From NCBI GenBank assembly GCA_013298375.1, contig JAAFHM010000336.1, positions 1 to 5,545 on the forward strand: 5,545 nucleotides of DNA, read 5' to 3'. Position numbers and translations under genes: made by a program. Numbering within the stretch: the stretch's first letter is position 1; every line of letters starts with the position of its first letter. Shown here in pieces: positions 5,413 to 5,545 of the stretch. Source of the DNA: Ignavibacteria bacterium. Its GTDB lineage: Bacteria > Bacteroidota > Ignavibacteria > Kapaibacteriales > UBA4661. The notes beneath the pieces were generated by a model. It searched no databases and was not told where the DNA came from. It worked only from the letters and a program-made list of their open reading frames with translations.

Positions 5413-5545
5413 GGTGAGTTATGTAAGTGTTGCAAGCGCAGTTTTCAAACCACGTACCTTTATAGAGCATGGAAGCCCGAAATACGGTCGTTGGTTGTAC
5501 CGATGACCATGCGTAACAGTGGCATTCGTGATATTGAAAATGTTC
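5413..5545 (+). pseudogene. IS1-family InsA-like fragment (no start; runs off right edge)
   Basis: An open plus-strand frame of 44 codons from 5413 to the window end, directly after an in-frame TAA (5410-5412). Its residues follow IS1 InsA at the same spacing: LCKCCKRSFQ matches the second Cys pair of the InsA zinc finger (E. coli LCSHCRKTWQ), a Tyr-x-x-Ala-x-x-Pro follows, then MTMRNSGIRDIENV matches the start of the helix-turn-helix (E. coli MAMNGVGCRATARI). The first half of the zinc finger, with its CPxC pair and the start codon, is missing and is replaced by the neighbouring IS sequence. Known role of the family: InsA binds the IS1 ends and, when fused to InsB by frameshifting, forms the transposase. 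Here the 5' end is lost, so this copy is probably inactive. Whether insB follows lies outside the window. Confidence 0.75.

Noticed and set aside
4888..5418. Terminal inverted repeats of the truncated IS (CTCACAATACTC at 4888-4899 against the complement of 5407-5418)
   Set aside because: Only 9 of 12 positions match, the left copy lies within transposase coding sequence, and no flanking target duplication is present.
5252..5470. 72-aa minus-strand frame covering the IS leader
   Set aside because: It overlaps the transposase start in another frame and crosses the junction into the IS1-like fragment, so it is a shadow frame.
1..5545. CRISPR array, tRNA or rRNA genes, toxin-antitoxin or defence genes
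   Set aside because: I saw no regularly spaced short repeats, no tRNA cloverleaf or TTC-G-A arm, and no product resembling these systems in any frame.

Overview
The window looks like a mid-GC, free-living Gram-negative chromosome, probably from the Bacteroidota/Chlorobi/Ignavibacteria/Kapabacteria neighbourhood. The grounds are indirect: exported tetratricopeptide (TPR) proteins, an exported Asp-box (BNR-type) 'NNGxSW' propeller protein, and weak or absent Shine-Dalgarno sites before uvrB and the propeller gene. No rRNA or other decisive taxonomic marker is present, so this placement is inference.

Left third (1-1826, minus strand): two consecutive genes for exported TPR proteins that are clearly paralogues. 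The complete one (525-1826, 433 aa) has a signal peptide, two TPR-like repeats, a short coiled coil and a beta-rich C-terminal domain interrupted by a Ser/Asn/Thr/Gln-rich stretch. Downstream of it, a second gene starts at 370 and runs off the left edge. It keeps the same TPR core but has a Pro/Arg-rich linker. The 154-bp gap between them holds an 11-bp perfect inverted repeat.

Centre (1827-4286): a 408-bp divergent intergenic region separates the TPR pair from uvrB on the plus strand. It holds a palindrome near the TPR gene, a plausible sigma70-type promoter facing uvrB, and two related hairpins that would lie in the uvrB leader. The hairpins differ by a compensatory base-pair change. uvrB (2235-4286, 683 aa) is complete and has all the key motifs of the nucleotide excision repair damage-verification helicase.

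Right third (4287-5545): a gene for a secreted Asp-box repeat protein starts at 4380 but is cut after about three repeats. Its last 33 codons are antisense sequence of a DDE transposase fragment. That fragment (4885-5352, minus) keeps only the N-terminal part of the transposase. From about 5413 to the right edge, an IS1-family InsA-like coding fragment runs on the plus strand without its start. The end of the window is therefore insertion-sequence debris that has broken a surface-protein gene. I found no CRISPR array, RNA gene, phage gene or defence system, and nothing that amounts to a new system.
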